A stretch of 55,307 nucleotides of DNA from RGIG1995 sp045652425 (GCA_045652425.1 JAZRUG010000045.1:1-55307); one strand, 5' to 3'; positions 26,739 through 37,446 are shown, numbered from the stretch's first letter. The notes: a model not told the origin generated them from the letters alone. Made by a program: numbers and translations.

Positions 26739-29700
26739 TTAAAAAAATGAAATTTGATTTGTTTCGGGAAGCCCCTCAAGCACTCCGTTATCACGCAACA
26801 AATCTACTATCTTTTTCGACAATTTTGCGCGTTCTGAGAGTTCTTCGATAGACAAAGGATTTTCGTCTCTTGCCTTTACTATATTCTGCGCAACGCTTTC
26901 GCCAAGTCCCGCAAGACAAGCAAATGGTATTCTAATCTTACCGTCTTCGGGCAAGAATGCTTTTGCGTCGGATTTGTAAAGATTTACGGGCAAGAACTGT
27001 ATTCCTCTTGCAAAGCATTCGTTTACTATCTGCATTGCGGTATATGTATCCTTTTCGGTCGCCGAAGCATCTCTGCCTTTTTCGTCAATCATAGCCATAA
27101 GCTGTTTAACCTTATTTCTACCACCCATTACCGTCTCGCCGTCAAAGCCGTCGGGTGCCGCCGTAAAGTATGCCGCGTAGAATGCTATCGGATGATATAC
27201 CTTATACCAACCGAGACGGAAGGCCGACATAACGTATGCCGCCGCGTGTGCCTTCGGGAACATGTATTTAATCTTCTTACAAGATTCAATATACCATTCG
27301 GGAACGTTATGCTCTCGCATTTTCACTTCCATTTCGGGTGTAAGGTTCTTATTCTTTTTACGTACGTTTTCCATTATGTTAAAGGCATCGCTGTTGTCGA
27401 GTCCTTTATGCTGGAGATAAACCATTATACTGTCTCTCGTTCCAACACATTCTGAAATCGTACAAGTTCCCTCTTTTATCAAGTCTTTAGCATTACCGAG
27501 CCACACGTCAGTTCCGTGCGAAAGTCCCGATATCTGTAAAAGGTCAGAAAAGTACTTCGGCTGTGTATCCACAAGCATCTGTCTCGTAAATGCCGTACCA
27601 AATTCGGGAAGTCCAAACGTACCCGTAGGACTGCCTATCTCTTCTTCTGTTACGCCCAATGCCTTGGTGGAAGTAAACAGAGACATAACCTTTTGGTCAT
27701 TCATAGGTACGTCAAGTACGCTTATACCCGAATAGTTTTCAAGCATCTTATATTTCGTAGGTACATCATGGCCTAGAATATCAAGCTTCAATATCGTATC
27801 GTGCAAATGGCTGAACTCAAAGTGCGTCGTTACAATATTACTCGTTCTATCATCGGCAGGGTGCTGTACAGGCGAAAAGTCATATATATCATATTCGTGA
27901 GGAATAACGATAACTCCGCCGGGGTGTTGGCCCGTCGTCAGCTTTATTCCAAGGCACTTGTTTATAAGCCTCTGCATTTCTGCTCTGTTTACCGATACAC
28001 CCTTGTTTTCAAGATATTTGCTTACGAGCATAAATGCCTTTTTATCTGCAAGCGTACCCAAAGTTCCTGCTCTGAACACGTTTTCTTCACCAAACAAAAC
28101 TTCGGTATATTTATGTGCGTCAGCCTGAACGTCGCCCGAGAAGTTAAGGTCAATATCGGGTGTTTTTTCACCCTTAAAACCAAGGAACGTTTCAAAAGGA
28201 ATATCGTGTCCGTCGTGTATCATATTCGTGCCACAGTGAGGACAGTTTTTGTCGGGCATATCAAAGCCAGACGCTATTGAACCGTCGGTAAAGAATTCAC
28301 TGAACTTACAATTTGGGCATCTGTAATGCGGAGGAAGCGGATTAACCTCTGTTACACCGCACATCGTCGCCGCAAACGATGAACCAACAGATCCTCTTGA
28401 ACCTACGAGATAGCCTGCCGCTTCGCTGTTAGCAATAAGCTTTTGTGCGATAATATACATAATCGCAAATCCGTTACCGATAATAGGCGTCAGTTCTCTT
28501 TCAAGTCTGTTCTTTACAAGGTCGGGTAACGGATCTCCGTACCATTCTTTTGCCCTCTTCCAACACATCTCCTGAAGTTCTTCTTCACACCCTGGAATAC
28601 TCGGTGGATAGAAGCCCGTAGGGATAGGTCTTATCTGCTCGACCATATCGTTTATCATATTGGGATTGGTTATAACTACTTCACGCGCAGTTTCTTCGCC
28701 GAGATATGCAAATTCTTCGAGCATCTCGTCAGTGGTTCTGAAATAAAGCTCGGAATCTCCCTCGTCATCAAAGCCTCGGTCAAACTGAAGCATCTTTCTG
28801 TGTATCTCATCTCGCTTTTCAACGAAGTGAGCATCACAAGTAGCCACAACAGGTCTGCCCGCCGCCTTGCCTATTTCAATTATCTTTCTGTTGAAGTTAC
28901 GTAACGCTTCTTCATCGGGTGCAAGTCCCTTCGCTATCATAAAGCGGTTGTTGGATAGCGGCTGTATCTCTAAATAGTCGTAATACTTCGCTATTTTTAT
29001 AAGCTCACTCATAGGCTTACCAGCAAGTATAGCTGAAAACAACTCTCCAGCCTCGCACGCAGAACCAACAATAAGCCCTTCACGCAATTCATTTAAAACC
29101 GTTTTAGGCAATCTTGGGTTTCTGTAATAATAGTCAAGATAGCCTTTGGATACTATTTTATATAAATTTTTAAGACCGACTTTGTTTTTGGCAAGAAGTA
29201 TCATATGATAGGGGCGGAGTTTTAACGGGTCTGATTTTTCGCCCATAATTCTGCCCATTTCTTCGGTATTTCTTGCTCCCTCTTTCTTAAGTTTCTGACA
29301 CATTACGCCGAATATTTTTGCAAGCATTTCGGCATCATTATACGCTCTGTGGTGTCCGAATTCTCCGAGCTTATAATAATCGGCAATAACATTCAGTTTG
29401 TGCTTCTTAAGTTCAGGATTCAAAAATCTCGACAGCGCAACCGTATCAATGTAAGTAGGTTTGAAATGTATCTTATAGTCCTCACACGCCTTTTTTATAA
29501 AACCTATATCAAAAGAAGCGTTGTGCGCGATAAGTATTCTGTCACCCGCAAACTCAAGAAAACTCCTTACAGCTTCTTCAGTCTTGGGTGCTCCCTTTAC
29601 CATTTCGTCGGTTATGCCCGTTAATTCAACTATATTCTGCGGTATGGGACATTCTGGATCAACGTAGGTACTGAACACATCAAGTATTTCACCGTTTTTA

Positions 29701-31112
29701 AATTTAACGGCGCCTATTTCTGTTATCTTGCAAGTTTGAGCCGAAAGCCCCGTTGTTTCAATATCAAATACACAAAATTCATCATCGGTAAAATTAGCGT
29801 TTGTATCGCCGTAAACAACACGCGCCGTATCGTCTACAAAGTACGCTTCCATACCGTATATTACTTTCATTCCCGTCTTTTCTGACGCATACATAGCTCT
29901 CGGGAAGGCCTGAACATTTCCGTGGTCTGTTATGGCAACAGCCTTATGTCCCCACTTTTGCGCCAATTTTATGGCATCTTCAGGGGCAATAATAGCGTCC
30001 ATTGACGACATACAAGTATGCAGGTGAAGTTCTACTCTGTGTTCTTCGCTTTTTTCTTTTCTTGCTATTTTCTTTATTTTGGCAATATCAAGCACGTTCA
30101 TTACAAGCTCATTTGCAAACTTGTCAAAACGAACGTTACCTCTTACTGCCAATACGTCCCCGGAACTAACTTCGCCCGTAATCTGCGCCTCGTGCGATTC
30201 AAGCACCATCTTACAGAATATTGACGAATCATTGTCGGTCATTGCAAACTCAAATATTACCTTGTCGCCGTTTCTGTTTTCTTTAGCTTCAGCCTGAAAC
30301 ACCTCGCCGAATATTACTACTCTTCTTAAGGGCTTGTCCAAAGCTCTCATAGGCACGGGATCAAGGTCAAACTTTTCGCCGTATATGTATTCTGCTTCAG
30401 CCGTATCAAAATCAGTGTCGCCGACGTGTATAATTCCGCCGTCAAGTTTTTCAAGTACGTTTTCCTTGTCGCCGAGTGCCGTTACTCTTTCAAGCTTTTT
30501 TTCGTCGATGTTAGATTCGGTTACAACGGGAGCTTGTCTTTGTTGCTCTTCGTATTCTCTTGCAACCCTCTTAATTTCTTCAACGTATTTTATTTCTCTT
30601 TCTCTTATATCTGCGGAAAAGTCATAACCCAAATTTTCATCACGGGCAATTTCTATTTTATATTCGAGTCCAAACTCGTCTTTGATTATCTGTGCAATAA
30701 CCTCGGGTGTCTTTGCCGAGTACAAAAGCTCGATACCGCCGTTTGTAAAGGATATATTTATCCCTATTTTGTTGTCTTCGGTAACAAGCGTATATTCATT
30801 GAAAAAGCCTCTTGATATAACACCGCGGTGTCCTGCCTCAAGCAGTACCTCCGACATATAATTCTCGGAAAAAAGCTCTTGGCTGTATTTGGGGATTATT
30901 CTGACACCGTTCAAAACGTAGGCTTTTTTTATCGCGTCTTCAAGACCGTATAACTTTTTCTTGTCTATCAGCTTTTCAAATCTTGCCTCTGCTTCAACAA
31001 GCTTTAATTCACGGTTAACCCTGACGTTTTCAACGACGCCGAATTCCATTATTTCTACGTACTGTTCGTCGGGAGTATACCGATTAAACAGTTCTTTTAA
31101 CTTCTTTGCCAT
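26739..31112 (-). CDS. polC: DNA polymerase III alpha subunit, PolC type
   Basis: A 1457-residue Gram-positive replicative polymerase. Order: N-terminal domain to about 250; OB fold (255-350); PHP domain starting HLHT (363-366) and AITDHGN; a proofreading exonuclease inserted in the PHP (FDIETTGL, 449-456, and HNASFDIGF); then the polymerase core with a zinc-type cluster (CPNC ... CPHCG), PDIDLNFSG and LKLDILGHD metal motifs. Length matches the family. It is 14 bases downstream of ispG, the last of the conserved pyrH-to-polC run. Confidence 0.98.
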   Translation of the reverse strand: MAKKLKELFNRYTPDEQYVEIMEFGVVENVRVNRELKLVEAEARFEKLIDKKKLYGLEDAIKKAYVLNGVRIIPKYSQELFSENYMSEVLLEAGHRGVISRGFFNEYTLVTEDNKIGINISFTNGGIELLYSAKTPEVIAQIIKDEFGLEYKIEIARDENLGYDFSADIREREIKYVEEIKRVAREYEEQQRQAPVVTESNIDEKKLERVTALGDKENVLEKLDGGIIHVGDTDFDTAEAEYIYGEKFDLDPVPMRALDKPLRRVVIFGEVFQAEAKENRNGDKVIFEFAMTDNDSSIFCKMVLESHEAQITGEVSSGDVLAVRGNVRFDKFANELVMNVLDIAKIKKIARKEKSEEHRVELHLHTCMSSMDAIIAPEDAIKLAQKWGHKAVAITDHGNVQAFPRAMYASEKTGMKVIYGMEAYFVDDTARVVYGDTNANFTDDEFCVFDIETTGLSAQTCKITEIGAVKFKNGEILDVFSTYVDPECPIPQNIVELTGITDEMVKGAPKTEEAVRSFLEFAGDRILIAHNASFDIGFIKKACEDYKIHFKPTYIDTVALSRFLNPELKKHKLNVIADYYKLGEFGHHRAYNDAEMLAKIFGVMCQKLKKEGARNTEEMGRIMGEKSDPLKLRPYHMILLAKNKVGLKNLYKIVSKGYLDYYYRNPRLPKTVLNELREGLIVGSACEAGELFSAILAGKPMSELIKIAKYYDYLEIQPLSNNRFMIAKGLAPDEEALRNFNRKIIEIGKAAGRPVVATCDAHFVEKRDEIHRKMLQFDRGFDDEGDSELYFRTTDEMLEEFAYLGEETAREVVITNPNMINDMVEQIRPIPTGFYPPSIPGCEEELQEMCWKRAKEWYGDPLPDLVKNRLERELTPIIGNGFAIMYIIAQKLIANSEAAGYLVGSRGSVGSSFAATMCGVTEVNPLPPHYRCPNCKFSEFFTDGSIASGFDMPDKNCPHCGTNMIHDGHDIPFETFLGFKGEKTPDIDLNFSGDVQADAHKYTEVLFGEENVFRAGTLGTLADKKAFMLVSKYLENKGVSVNRAEMQRLINKCLGIKLTTGQHPGGVIVIPHEYDIYDFSPVQHPADDRTSNIVTTHFEFSHLHDTILKLDILGHDVPTKYKMLENYSGISVLDVPMNDQKVMSLFTSTKALGVTEEEIGSPTGTFGLPEFGTAFTRQMLVDTQPKYFSDLLQISGLSHGTDVWLGNAKDLIKEGTCTISECVGTRDSIMVYLQHKGLDNSDAFNIMENVRKKNKNLTPEMEVKMREHNVPEWYIESCKKIKYMFPKAHAAAYVMSAFRLGWYKVYHPIAFYAAYFTAAPDGFDGETVMGGRNKVKQLMAMIDEKGRDASATEKDTYTAMQIVNECFARGIQFLPVNLYKSDAKAFLPEDGKIRIPFACLAGLGESVAQNIVKARDENPLSIEELSERAKLSKKIVDLLRDNGVLEGLPETNQISFF

Positions 31113-31126
31113 TACGTTTTTCCTTT

Positions 31127-32188
31127 TTACATTCTTTTTATTTCTTCAATAAGCTCATCAATAATTTTATCTTCGTCTATCTTACGTACTATCTGTCCTT
31201 TTTTGAAGAGTACCGCTTCGCCGACTCCCCCTGCAATACCGATATCACATTCCTTGGCTTCGCCGGGGCCGTTTACTACACACCCCATTATAGCAACATC
31301 AATCTTCTTGCTTACTTTAAGGTCTGCCGTTCTCTTCTCAAATTCATTTGCAATTCCAATCAAATCTATCTTCGTTCTTCCGCACGTAGGGCACGAAATA
31401 ATATTTATTCCATTTTCTTCGGTAATTCCAAGAGAAGACAGTATAGCTTTTCCCTCTCTAACCTCTTCCGTTGGATCTGCAGTTAACGAAACTCTTATTG
31501 TATCACCGATTCCGTCAAGTAGCAAACTGCCTATACCTGCCGCAGATTTTATAACACCTTTATGTACCGTTCCCGCCTCTGTTACACCGAGATGTAACGG
31601 ATAATCAGTTCTTTCGGCAAGAAGTCTGTTTGCTCTTACCATATCCGCAACACGTGAAGATTTCACAGCAAGAATAATATTCGTAAAGTCATACTTTTCA
31701 AGAAGCGATGCGTGATACAAAGCGCTTTCTGCCAAAGCCTCTCCCGACGGTCTGCCGTATTTTTCAAGTATGCTCTTTTCCAAAGAACCGCTGTTTACGC
31801 CTATTCTTATTGGTATATTTTTAGCGTTACAAGCCTCAACAACCGCCTTAACTCTGTCTTCACCGCCGATATTTCCGGGGTTTATTCTTATTTTGTCAGC
31901 CCCTGCATGTGCAGCTTCTATAGCCATTTTATAATCGAAATGAATATCTGCAACTATGGGAATATTTATATCGGAGTTTTTTAAACGGTAAACTGTATTG
32001 ACTGCCGCCATATCGGGAACAGTCATTCTCACTATATTGCAGCCAATATCCTCTAATCTCTTTATCTGACCGTAGGTTGCATCAAAATCAGCCGAATCGG
32101 TATTTGTCATAGACTGTACGGATATTTTCGCATCTCCGCCTATATATATATTCCCAACCTTTATTTTTTTTGATGTACGTCTTTCCAT
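31127..32188 (-). CDS. ispG: 4-hydroxy-3-methylbut-2-enyl diphosphate synthase
   Basis: A 353-residue GcpE/IspG, the penultimate enzyme of the MEP isoprenoid pathway. The TIM-barrel part opens with VQSMTNTDS, and the [4Fe-4S] part near the C-terminus has CPTCGRTKIDL and MGCVVNGPGEAKE, supplying the cluster cysteines. With dxr three genes away this operon carries two MEP enzymes, feeding the undecaprenyl synthase UppS encoded in the same run. Confidence 0.97.
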   Translation of the reverse strand: MERRTSKKIKVGNIYIGGDAKISVQSMTNTDSADFDATYGQIKRLEDIGCNIVRMTVPDMAAVNTVYRLKNSDINIPIVADIHFDYKMAIEAAHAGADKIRINPGNIGGEDRVKAVVEACNAKNIPIRIGVNSGSLEKSILEKYGRPSGEALAESALYHASLLEKYDFTNIILAVKSSRVADMVRANRLLAERTDYPLHLGVTEAGTVHKGVIKSAAGIGSLLLDGIGDTIRVSLTADPTEEVREGKAILSSLGITEENGINIISCPTCGRTKIDLIGIANEFEKRTADLKVSKKIDVAIMGCVVNGPGEAKECDIGIAGGVGEAVLFKKGQIVRKIDEDKIIDELIEEIKRM

Positions 32189-32204
32189 ATTTATTCACCG
32201 TCTT

Positions 32205-33227
32205 TTATTTAAACAAATTTTTTATATCGTTAAATCCTACGAACACCATCAAAAGCATTAACAAACAAAGTCCCGCAAAGTGAATATACCCTTCCACTTC
32301 CCGTTTTACAGGCTTGCGGAAAATAAGCTCATAAAGCATAAACACAAACCGTCCGCCGTCAAGCGCGGGAAACGGCAGCATATTGAATATACCAAGGTTT
32401 AACGCGAGAAGCGCACACATATCGAGCAAATTTTTTATACCCATTTTAGCGGCATCGCCTATAGCCGACGTTACACCTATAGGTCCCGACATCTGCTCCA
32501 CACCGACTTTGCCTGTAACAAGAAATATAAGCGATTTCCATATAATGCTCACAGTTGATTTGCTGTAATAGTAGGTATGCTTAATTATGCTCTTTAAGCT
32601 TCTTTCCTCTCCATACACACCAAAATCCATCTTACCGAACACCATACCGTTTTCAGTTATCTGACCAAACACTACGTCTTCAATCACAACTTTCTCGCCG
32701 TTTCTTATAACCGTTACGTCATTTGGTTCAGCGCCCTCAAACATTATAACTTCAAGCATATCACGACCAGTATGAACTCTTTGGTTTCCAATCTTTATTA
32801 TCTCGTCGTTTTCTTTAAGTCCGCATTGCTCGGAGTTTGCATTTTCAACAAACCTTGAAACGATATTCGTTGCGTTTAATTTGTTTGAAGATACTATTAT
32901 CAGCACCGTCAAAACACCCACAAGCACGTTCATAAACGCCCCTGCGGCAACTATTATCATTCTCTGCCATACGGGTTTGTTATTCAGCGCATTCTCGTCT
33001 TCGCTGTCCTCATCTTCTCCCACCATACTGACGTAACCGCCTATGGGCAAAAGTCTTAATGAATAAACAGTTCCCGTTTTTTTCGATGTCCTCGAAAGAA
33101 TCTTCGGCCCCATTCCGAGCGCAAATTCATTTATACCTACATTAAACATTCGAGCTGTCAAATAATGACCAAGCTCGTGTATAAATATCAAAAATCCAAA
33201 TATCAGTATCGCTATAACTACAGTCAA
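32205..33227 (-). CDS. rseP: Site-2 intramembrane metalloprotease RseP/RasP
   Basis: A 340-residue zinc protease. The HELGH zinc motif lies in the first membrane helix (FIHELGHYLTAR), a PDZ domain sits in the middle, and NMLPFPALDGGR supplies the third zinc ligand region near the C-terminal helices. It cleaves membrane-anchored anti-sigma factors and leftover signal peptides. The start codon is TTG, supported by AAGGGGAAA at good spacing. Position between dxr and ispG is standard for Clostridia. Confidence 0.95.
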   Translation of the reverse strand: MTVVIAILIFGFLIFIHELGHYLTARMFNVGINEFALGMGPKILSRTSKKTGTVYSLRLLPIGGYVSMVGEDEDSEDENALNNKPVWQRMIIVAAGAFMNVLVGVLTVLIIVSSNKLNATNIVSRFVENANSEQCGLKENDEIIKIGNQRVHTGRDMLEVIMFEGAEPNDVTVIRNGEKVVIEDVVFGQITENGMVFGKMDFGVYGEERSLKSIIKHTYYYSKSTVSIIWKSLIFLVTGKVGVEQMSGPIGVTSAIGDAAKMGIKNLLDMCALLALNLGIFNMLPFPALDGGRFVFMLYELIFRKPVKREVEGYIHFAGLCLLMLLMVFVGFNDIKNLFK

Positions 33228-33259
33228 TTCGTTTCCCCTTTTTAGTTACCTACGGTTAA

Positions 33260-34411
33260 TTACTGTTTCGCTAAATTTCTAACCCATTCTCTTGCTTCCA
33301 AATCGGCTCTCTCAATATCTTCGATAGTAGGGTTAGCTATATTCTTATAGTTTGCAACAACGTCGCTTACCATATCCATTATATCTGTAAAAGATATCTT
33401 ATGATTCAAGAATAAGTAAACAGCCTCTTCGTTTGCACCGTTTAATACGGCGGGAAGCAATCCGCCAGCCCTCATTGATTTATATGCAAGGTCGAGAAGA
33501 ACAAACGTCTCTTTGTCTGCCTCGGCAAAGGTTAATTTTCCTATCTTTGCAAGGTCGAGTTTCTCTTGTAATCCCTCATATCTGTCTGGATAAGTCAAAG
33601 CGTACTGTATGCACGTACGCATATCGGGTACGCCCATCTGTGCCAAAACAGCATTATCAATATATTCCACCATTGAATGTATTATGCTCTCGCGGTGAAC
33701 AACTACGTCAACTTTATCAACGTCTACATCAAAAAGATGACACGCTTCGATAACCTCAAAGCCTTTATTCATAAGAGTTGCCGAGTCTATCGTTATTTTC
33801 TGCCCCATATTCCAAGTGGGGTGCGCAAGTGCCATTTCGGGAGTTATATTTTTAAGTTCTTCCCTCTTCTTACCGAAGAAAGGTCCGCCCGATGCCGTAA
33901 GTATAAGTCTGCTAACCTGTTTTGAAGGATAACCCTCAAGACATTGAAATATCGCGCAATGTTCACTGTCCACAGGAAGAACGCTTACATTCTTCTGTCG
34001 CGCTTTTTCCATAACAATGGTCCCTGCAGTAACCAAAGTCTCTTTGTTTGCCAAAGCTACGTTTTTACCCGATTCTATTGCCGCTAGGGTGGGACGAAGT
34101 CCCGCTTTACCTATTATGGAGTTCAAAAACATATCGCATTTCACTTCAAATGCAAGTTCTTCTATAGCTTTTTCTCCACCGACTATTTTTGTAGGAGTAT
34201 CGGAAACTTTGTACTTTAATTCCAATGCCTTTTTTTCATCAAGTACCGCACAAAATTCGGGAGTAAATTCTCTTACCTGCGCTTCAAGTCTGTCTATATC
34301 CCCTCTTGCCGTCAATGCCTTAATCTTTAATTTATGCATTCTGGCAACTTCTATACTCTGTCTTCCGATAGAGCCCGTTGAGCCAAAGATCGCAACTGTC
34401 TTTTCAAACAT
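33260..34411 (-). CDS. dxr: 1-deoxy-D-xylulose-5-phosphate reductoisomerase
   Basis: A 383-residue Dxr, the first committed enzyme of the MEP pathway. Motifs: NADPH loop GSTGSIGRQS, ALANKETLVTAG, metal and substrate residues in DSEHCAIFQCL, ASGGPF, and HPTWNMGQKITIDSATLMNKG. It follows cdsA after 17 bases. Confidence 0.97.
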   Translation of the reverse strand: MFEKTVAIFGSTGSIGRQSIEVARMHKLKIKALTARGDIDRLEAQVREFTPEFCAVLDEKKALELKYKVSDTPTKIVGGEKAIEELAFEVKCDMFLNSIIGKAGLRPTLAAIESGKNVALANKETLVTAGTIVMEKARQKNVSVLPVDSEHCAIFQCLEGYPSKQVSRLILTASGGPFFGKKREELKNITPEMALAHPTWNMGQKITIDSATLMNKGFEVIEACHLFDVDVDKVDVVVHRESIIHSMVEYIDNAVLAQMGVPDMRTCIQYALTYPDRYEGLQEKLDLAKIGKLTFAEADKETFVLLDLAYKSMRAGGLLPAVLNGANEEAVYLFLNHKISFTDIMDMVSDVVANYKNIANPTIEDIERADLEAREWVRNLAKQ

Positions 34412-34428
34412 AATTCTACCTCAAATTA

Positions 34429-35262
34429 TCAATAAAACAAACGGAATATTCCCGAAAGGTCAAACATCAGCAAAACGAAAGGCGCCGACGCGATTACTGA
34501 ATCAAATCTGTCTAAAATTCCGCCATGTCCCGGCATAAGCTTTCCGTAATCTTTTATGCCGTATTTTCTCTTTACCAAAGAGAATACAAGGTCTCCGCAT
34601 TGAGAAACAACAGATAATACAACTCCTACGCAAACAAATGCAAGATAATTAGCCTTTATTCCGTCAATCGCTTTCGTCATAACAAAACCGTACAATACCA
34701 ATGCAAGCGTACAGAACACTATTCCGCCTATTGCTCCCTCAACGGTCTTTTTCGGGCTAACGTCAGGTATAAGCTTATGCTTACCGAAAAAGTATCCCGT
34801 GAAATAAGCAAATATATCTGTCATCCAAGGACAAATAAACACGAGTAGATATATGTATTGTCCGTACTGATAATCTCTGAGCAATACTATACTTGCAAAT
34901 CCGTTTACTATAAAGCAAACGGTAACGTATATCATGCCCATCGTCGAAATATCTTTTTTCCCTTTTGAAAATACAGCTATTACTGCTAAATAGAAAACGA
35001 ACACCACCAAGATTTTATGAGCAAAATTAAAAAATGCCTGTTCGTCCCCGTAAAGTCTTGCGCATATAGGCAAAAGTAAACCTATAAAGCAAGATGGCAA
35101 AAGTACCCATAAGCTCTTTTCGCCTATACATCTCAACATCTCATATATCCCCAAAGCAGCCGCCAACGCGAGTACTATCGGGAATACAATGCTATCAGAA
35201 AAAATCAAAAACGGCAAAAACACAACCGTGCATATCACCGCAGTTATAATTCTTGTTTTCAT
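34429..35262 (-). CDS. cdsA: Phosphatidate cytidylyltransferase
   Basis: A 277-residue integral membrane protein with about eight hydrophobic segments. The CDP-diglyceride synthase signature is complete near the C-terminus (SLVKRKYGIKDYGKLMPGHG followed by GILDRFDS). It makes CDP-diacylglycerol for phospholipid synthesis. Located between uppS and dxr as in most Firmicutes. Confidence 0.95.
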   Translation of the reverse strand: MKTRIITAVICTVVFLPFLIFSDSIVFPIVLALAAALGIYEMLRCIGEKSLWVLLPSCFIGLLLPICARLYGDEQAFFNFAHKILVVFVFYLAVIAVFSKGKKDISTMGMIYVTVCFIVNGFASIVLLRDYQYGQYIYLLVFICPWMTDIFAYFTGYFFGKHKLIPDVSPKKTVEGAIGGIVFCTLALVLYGFVMTKAIDGIKANYLAFVCVGVVLSVVSQCGDLVFSLVKRKYGIKDYGKLMPGHGGILDRFDSVIASAPFVLLMFDLSGIFRLFY

Positions 35263-35288
35263 ATTTTCAATAAATTCTCCATTAATTT

Positions 35289-36014
35289 TTATACAACAGC
35301 GCCAAATCTTCTCGTGCGTTTATAAAAGGCTTCGACAGCCTTATCCACGTCACTTTCCGAAAAGTCTGGCCAAAGTACGTCTGTAAAATAAAGCTCCGAA
35401 TATGCCCCTTGCCACAAAAGGAAATTAGACGTACGTATCTCCCCTGCAGTTCTTACTATCAAATCGGGCGGCGGACAATGAGAGGTATACAAGTTTGCTT
35501 CTATATCCTCTTCGGTTATATTTTTCTTGCCTTGCTCGATAAGCTTGTTTACTGCGTGTACTATTTCGTCTCTGCCGCCGTAATTCAAAGCAACGTTGAG
35601 TATCTTACTGTATTTTGCAGAATCGCTTTCAGCCTTTTCAAGCCTTTCGCGAAGCTCGGGAGTAAATCTGCTCTTGTCTCCAAGAAAATGGACTTGTATA
35701 TCGTCCTTTTCCATAACTGTATAAAGATAGTCTATATACTGACCGAGAAGTTCCATTATGGCGTTTACTTCATTTTCAGGTCTCTTCCAGTTTTCAGTGG
35801 AAAACGCATATACAGTAACACAATTTATATTTATTGAACCGCAGTACTTAACTATGTTTTTCATAGTTTCAGCGCCTTTTTTATGTCCGAACTCGCGGGG
35901 CATTCCTTTACCCTTTGCCCATCTGCCGTTTCCGTCCATAATAAAAGCTATATGACGAAGACTGTCATCTGCGACTATCTTCGTCTTTTTTTCTTTTTTC
36001 TTTATGCCAAACAT
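35289..36014 (-). CDS. uppS: Undecaprenyl diphosphate synthase (cis-prenyltransferase)
   Basis: A 241-residue UppS, producing the C55 lipid carrier for peptidoglycan. Motifs: IAFIMDGNGRWAK (substrate loop with Asp), GHKKGAE, YAFSTENWKRP, and the IPP-binding RTAGEIRTSNFLLWQ. I start at the ATG preceded by GGAG seven bases upstream; a longer frame adds 16 residues without a ribosome site and cuts into the spacer after frr. Confidence 0.95.
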   Translation of the reverse strand: MFGIKKKEKKTKIVADDSLRHIAFIMDGNGRWAKGKGMPREFGHKKGAETMKNIVKYCGSININCVTVYAFSTENWKRPENEVNAIMELLGQYIDYLYTVMEKDDIQVHFLGDKSRFTPELRERLEKAESDSAKYSKILNVALNYGGRDEIVHAVNKLIEQGKKNITEEDIEANLYTSHCPPPDLIVRTAGEIRTSNFLLWQGAYSELYFTDVLWPDFSESDVDKAVEAFYKRTRRFGAVV

Positions 36015-36082
36015 ATATTTTCTCCATAAAAATACGGGCATATGCCTGATTTGCGCAGACACACACCCGCATATATTTTTTG

Positions 36083-36637
36083 TCAGATATCCATGATTTC
36101 CTTTGATTTACGGGTTGTTATGGCATCTATTTCCTTGATATACTTGTCGGTAAGATCCTGTATTTCTTTTTCGGACTGCTTCTGCTCGTCTTCTGTCATT
36201 TCGTTCTTTTTCTTCATATCTTTAACCTTATCGTTAAAATCACGGCGAATGTTTCTGACAGCAACCTTTGCATCTTCGCCCATCTTAGATACCTGCTTTG
36301 AAAGCTCCTTACGTCTTTCTTCTGTAAGCTGCGGGAATGTAAGTCTAAGAACCTTACCGTCATTTGCGGGAGTAATTCCGAGATCGGATGCAGCAATTGC
36401 GCGGTCAATGCTCTTCAACGTTGTTGCGTCCCAAGGAGAAATAACAATAGTTCTTGCATCAACTACCTTAACTTCAGACATCTGGTTGATCTGTGTGGGA
36501 ACACCGTAGTAGTCAACTGTAATCTTGCTCAAAACTGCAGGATTAGCTCTTCCTACTCTTATACCTTCAAGCTCGGTTTCATAAGAACCGATGGATTTTT
36601 GCATTTTTGCTTCATAATCTTTTGTTGCGAGTTTCAT
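36083..36637 (-). CDS. frr: Ribosome recycling factor
   Basis: A 184-residue Frr, the family's normal length. It shows the N-terminal helix with RVGRANPAVL, the YYGVPTQINQMSEV segment of the small domain, and the long C-terminal helices (RREFNDK-type RRDFNDKVKDMKK). It splits post-termination ribosomes with EF-G. The second gene after pyrH. Confidence 0.97.
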   Translation of the reverse strand: MKLATKDYEAKMQKSIGSYETELEGIRVGRANPAVLSKITVDYYGVPTQINQMSEVKVVDARTIVISPWDATTLKSIDRAIAASDLGITPANDGKVLRLTFPQLTEERRKELSKQVSKMGEDAKVAVRNIRRDFNDKVKDMKKKNEMTEDEQKQSEKEIQDLTDKYIKEIDAITTRKSKEIMDI

Positions 36638-36681
36638 AATAAATTTCCTCCGTTTATTTAAACTGTTAAATTTTTTGCATA

Positions 36682-37404
36682 TTATTTTAAAACTGTGCCA
36701 ATCTTTTCGCCGTTAACAACACGAATAATATTTTCGGGATCGTCAAGGGCAAACATCTGTATGGTAAGCTTATTTTCAAGACCAAACGAAGCCGCTGTCC
36801 AGTCAAGCGCCTTAAGTCCTTTGTTAAGTATGTCAACATAGCTTATTTCATCAAGCTTCTTGGCATTCTTATCAACCTTGGGATCGGCAGTATATACGCC
36901 GTCAATATTCTTTGCCATAAGAACGGCATCTGCATTTATTTCAGCTGCTCTCAAAACAGCGCCCGTATCCGTTGAAAAATAAGGGCAACCCGTACCGCCG
37001 CCGAATATAACAATCTTTCCGTTTTCAAGATGCTTCACAGCGTCTCTCTGTGTAAACGGATCTGCAATTCTTTCCATATCTATAGCAGTCATAACTACAG
37101 CTTCGGCTCCCACCTCTTCAAAGCCTTGCTGAAGAGCTAAAGAGTTAATAACCGTTGCAAGCATACCCATGTGGTCTGCTCTGCTTCTGTTCATTTTAGC
37201 GCCCTGTCTGCCGCCGCGCCATATATTGCCGCCGCCAACAACAATCGCTACCTGAACACCCATACCGACACATTTTTTAACGGTCGAGCATACTTCGTTT
37301 ATAAAATCATAATTGAGAATCTCGCCTTTTCCGCAATCTTTCGCCAACGCTTCGCCGGAAAGCTTGAGCAATATTCTCTTATATACGGGGCTTGTATTTG
37401 ACAT
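36682..37404 (-). CDS. pyrH: UMP kinase
   Basis: A 240-residue hexameric-type bacterial UMP kinase of the amino-acid kinase fold: RILLKLSGEAL, GGGNIWRG, RADHMGMLAT, GGGTGCPYFSTDT. It phosphorylates UMP to UDP. The ATG chosen has GGGAGG eight bases upstream; a GTG eight codons earlier overlaps that site. First gene of the run leading to polC. rpsB and tsf, often upstream in Firmicutes, are absent here. Confidence 0.96.
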   Translation of the reverse strand: MSNTSPVYKRILLKLSGEALAKDCGKGEILNYDFINEVCSTVKKCVGMGVQVAIVVGGGNIWRGGRQGAKMNRSRADHMGMLATVINSLALQQGFEEVGAEAVVMTAIDMERIADPFTQRDAVKHLENGKIVIFGGGTGCPYFSTDTGAVLRAAEINADAVLMAKNIDGVYTADPKVDKNAKKLDEISYVDILNKGLKALDWTAASFGLENKLTIQMFALDDPENIIRVVNGEKIGTVLK

Positions 37405-37446
37405 TGTTTTGTCCTCCCATTTTCGCACAATATTTCTATTTTATAT